Part shown: piece after piece, positions 61,598 to 64,000 of the stretch
Layout of the letters: every line of letters begins with the position of its first letter
Numbering within the stretch: position 1 is the first letter of the stretch
NCBI GenBank assembly: GCA_027625915.1
Contig: JANTQA010000051.1
Coordinates: forward strand, 3,782,501-3,846,500
Reading direction: 5' to 3'
Origin: Anaeramoeba flamelloides
Taxonomy: Eukaryota > Metamonada > Anaeramoebidae
DNA: 64,000 nucleotides
Notes under the pieces: generated by a model
What the model saw: only the letters and a program-made list of their open reading frames with translations
What the model was told of the DNA's origin: nothing
Databases searched by the model: none
Translations under genes and position numbers: made by a program

Positions 61598-61727
61598 AAT
61601 AATTGCAAAAAAAACAAAGAAAAAATTTTTTCCAAAAGTCATTGAAGAAGAAGAAGAAGAACAAGAATAAGAAACTGAAAAAGAAATAGAACAATAACAA
61701 AAAAAAAAAAAAAACAAGAAAGAACAA

Positions 61728-62099
61728 CACTAGTGTGAATATGAATGTTGTAAAAAATAGAGTTTTTTTGATTTTCACAAAAAATTGTGAGTTTCACAAT
61801 GTTACCAAAGTTTAGGAAATAGAGATTTAGAAATGAGATTATATAAATAAGCAAAAAAGTATTTTAGACCAAAAACCGCCTCGAAATTACAGATGTTTTG
61901 TTTCCAAAAAAATTTTGTTTTCAAAACAAAACATCTGTAATTTCGAGGCGGTTTTTGATTTAGAATCATTATTAACTTAAAAATTTAACCTTATATAGAT
62001 ATATCCATAATCAAAACTTTGGTAACGGTGTGAAAATCACAATTTTTTGAGAAAATCAAAAAAACTCTATTTTTTACAACATTCATATTCACACTTGTG
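61728..62099. mobile_element. Nested-palindrome element, family P, best copy
   Basis: Ends CACTAGTGTGAATATGAATG and CATTCATATTCACACTTGTG; inside is a second, nearly perfect palindrome at about 61868-61958 (arms AACCGCCTCGAAATTACAG). Absent from segment D copy 2, so it inserted after the duplication. Confidence 0.8.
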
Positions 62100-62410
62100 A
62101 AGAAAGAACAAGACAGAAGACCAAGAACAAGTAAAATCTCAATTAAAAATTAAATACCGGCATTTAACTGGCAAAAGGAAGGACAAACAAAACAGATACA
62201 GGACAATCATTCAACCAAAAAAAATGAATTTTCCAAACCTCATCAATGTACAAACCTCCCAATCAAAAATTCACAGGGGTGCAAATAGCACACCACTTAA
62301 ATCAACTTACAACTCTACAGTTATTTCATTGACCTCAATATCATCAAATGATACTTCTACACTGATGCTTAGGTCACACAATCTATTTACTCAAATTAAA
62401 TCCCCTTTCT

Positions 62411-62614
62411 TACAGTCAATTTCACTTTTAAGGCACAAACTTTCAACGAAATTTGTGGCACAAAAAAAATCTCAAATTAAAGCAAAAAATTTGGAATTTT
62501 TTTTTTTTTACAATTTATTTTTTCTAGAATTTGAATTTTGTACCTTAATTTGAGATTTTTTTTATGCCTTAAATTTCGTTGAAATTTTGTGCCTTAAAAG
62601 TGAAATTGACTCTA
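62411..62614. mobile_element. CAGTC MITE copy, 204 bp
   Basis: Complete; the right end is TCTA where others have TGTA. Confidence 0.85.
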
Positions 62615-62729
62615 TTTTTTTTTTTTTTTTTCATCAACCCTCTTAAATTCTCATTTCCGGAAGACCAACAGGAAATAATCCGCACCATAATTTTAACAAG
62701 AAATTGAAATTGAAAATTAGAACTTGACA

Positions 62730-62928
62730 TACAGTCAGTTCCACTTTTAAGACACAAACTTTCAACGAAATTTGAGGCACAAAAAAATCTCAAATTAAGG
62801 CACAAAATTTGGAATTTTATTTTTTGCAATTTATTTTTACTAGAATTTGAATTTTGTGCCTTAATTGGGGATTTTTTTTGCCTTAAATTTCGTTGAAAGT
62901 TTGTGCCTTCAAAGTGAAACTGGCTGTA
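62730..62928. mobile_element. CAGTC MITE copy, 199 bp
   Basis: Complete palindrome, TA at both ends. Confidence 0.86.
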
Positions 62929-63190
62929 ATTTTTAGGTGGTGTATTTCCCTTCTAAATAAATGCCGAAAGAATGTTAAGATGGGATTCAGTGGTTCGAAC
63001 CCACCCGGGAGAGGGTTTTTTATTTTTTTTTATTTGGTTTTGTTGTTTTTCAACTAAACCTGGTGCTTTTTGACGTTGAACTTAAAAGTCATATTAATAC
63101 CATAATCGCCAGAGGAGCAGAAGAAAGGGGTATAATAATTATAACAACAATTATCTCAATTCGGGTTAATCAGACCCATACCAAGAGAAC

Positions 63191-63391
63191 TACAGTCAGT
63201 TTCACTTTGAAGGCACAAACTTTCAACCAAATTTAAGGCACAATAAAAATCTCAAATTAAGGCACAAAATTCAAATTCTAGTAAAAAAAAATTGTAAAAA
63301 AAATTTTCCAAATTTTGTGCCTTAATTTGAGATTTTTATTGTGCCTTAAATTTGGTTGAAAGTTTGTGTCTTAAAAGTGAAACTGACTGTA
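63191..63391. mobile_element. CAGTC MITE copy, 201 bp
   Basis: Complete palindrome, TA at both ends, very similar to the copies at 60241 and 60733. Confidence 0.88.
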
Positions 63392-63539
63392 CTCAAATAC
63401 AGAGCAATAACCAGAGGTTAACTCGGAGGAAGAGGATTATTCTGACCAGTTCTTGCGCTACGAACTGGACTTGAATCAACTTCTCGTCCATATTGTCTCA
63501 AATCGTTCATTGTATATGAACTCGAAATATCTAGGCACC

Positions 63540-64000
63540 CCAATAAAAACAAGCTCAAGATATAAGATGGAAAAATCATCTAAAAACTTGTAAGAACGTG
63601 GTAAGTGTTAGACATCCCTTTTGATGTCGTTTTTAACATTAACCAACAAACAAAAAAACACCTACGACAAACACAAACAAAAAAATCAAAAAACAAACAT
63701 GGTAGAAAAATCTGGAAGACTTTTAAGAAATACCATCAATCTCCCGACAAACAGAAGAAGAAATATTAAATTAATTTTAAATCTAAATAAAAATAAAGCA
63801 AAAAAAAACAAAGAAAATTTTTTTCCAAAAGTCATTGAAGAAGAAGAACAACAACAAGAATAAGAAACTGGAAAAGAAATAGAACAATAACAGAAAAAAA
63901 GAACAAGAAAGAACAAGAAAGAACAAGACAGAACAAGCACCAAAAACAGGTAGCCAAGAACAGGCAAAATACCAATTAAAAACAAAATACCAACAATTAA
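63540..64000 (+). repeat. Duplicated segment D, copy 2 (runs off the window)
   Basis: MITE-free version of 60940-62190. Encodes an uninterrupted short basic/acidic peptide from ATG 63699 (VEKSGRLLRNTINLPTN, ending EEEEQQQE and a stop at 63859-63861). The distance between copies is about 2.6 kb, so this may be the start of a tandem array. Confidence 0.65.

Larger units (their letters stand above)
60940..62190 (+). repeat. Duplicated segment D, copy 1 (with three insertions)
   Basis: Corresponds to 63540-64000 in order: aacaagctca, tggtaagtgttagac, CATGGTA...TCTGGAAGAC, ccaaaagtcattgaagaaga, gaaactg..aaagaaatagaac. Copy 1 additionally contains MITEs at 60982-61185 and 61397-61597 and a family P element at 61728-62099. 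The segment encodes a short basic peptide (SGRLFRNTFNIPTNKKRRRK) conserved between the copies (SGRLLRNTINLPTNRRR). Function unknown. Confidence 0.65.
62224..63490 (+). pseudogene. Unidentified coding-like segments interrupted by MITEs
   Basis: Separate open plus-strand stretches with normal composition lie between the MITEs: 62224-62410 (ATG; SKIHRGANSTPLKSTYN), 62632-62690 (LKFSFPEDQQEIIRTIIL), 63075-63190 (DVELKSHINTIIARGAEERG) and 63410-63595 (EEEDYSDQFLRYELDLNQLL, then IVSNRSLYMNSKYLGTPI, ending in a stop just before the D segment's GTAAGT). I recognise no family. It could be a host gene in which MITEs sit in introns, or a decaying mobile element. Confidence 0.35.

Noticed and set aside
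62985-63025. tRNA-like B-box (ggttcgaaccc) followed by a T run
   Set aside because: The T-arm pairs only four of five bases and no matching acceptor stem, anticodon arm or A-box lies upstream at tRNA distance. A SINE fragment remains possible but unsupported.

Overview
The window is extremely AT-rich eukaryotic DNA with GT-AG introns, dense microsatellites and many inverted-repeat mobile elements. The recognisable proteins are an RCC1-repeat/BTB fusion, a second tandem-BTB protein, three ankyrin-repeat proteins (one fused to a kinase-like domain, one with a UBA-like start), a Lys/Glu-rich coiled-coil protein and a GINS replication subunit. RCC1-BTB fusions of this style, poly-Asn/Lys/Glu tracts and this base composition are what I know from Anaeramoeba (Metamonada). 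That assignment is an inference from protein style; no marker gene is present.

Layout: 1.5-6.1 kb, RCC1-BTB gene on the minus strand, its second intron swollen to 2.7 kb by two palindromic elements. 7.2-9.2 kb, a decayed LINE hit by another palindromic element. 9.8-11.4 kb, an inverted-repeat-bounded block. 11.6-13.4 kb, GINS subunit Psf3 with an ING-type PHD finger inserted inside it. 16.0-17.6 kb, coiled-coil protein. 19.6-20.4 kb, a TIR element. 21.2-23.4 kb, ankyrin/pseudokinase gene (minus). 25.5-26.6 kb, UBA-like/ankyrin gene (minus). 26.6-33.2 kb, mostly repeats. 33.2-49.7 kb, a long ankyrin gene (plus) whose introns have absorbed several transposons. 50.4-52.9 kb, weak minus-strand coding fragments. 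53-56.4 kb, nested repeats. 56.8-57.5 kb, intact tandem-BTB gene. 57.9-58.9 kb, TTAA-flanked transposon. 60.2-64 kb, an unidentified partly duplicated coding-like segment peppered with seven near-identical palindromic MITEs.

The most remarkable feature is the ankyrin gene at 33.2-49.7 kb. Every large exon ends at the same point of the ankyrin repeat (after N-x-x-T) and three exons are exactly 31 codons, while unsplit repeats in the same gene are 34 residues. The missing 2-4 codons of each loop appear to sit in the introns as isolated triplets written TAG-NNN-GTAA, spaced about 90-140 nt apart: candidate arrays of consecutive single-codon (3-nt) micro-exons. About 22 such triplets are visible, none a stop codon, and richer in G/C than the surrounding intron. 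The second notable feature is the Psf3-PHD fusion, which would give the replicative-helicase complex a candidate chromatin-reading module.

The mobile-element landscape supplies internal controls. Duplicated segments give empty-site/filled-site pairs showing exact TA duplication for the MITE family and a TTAA target for another element. No rRNA, tRNA or CRISPR was found.
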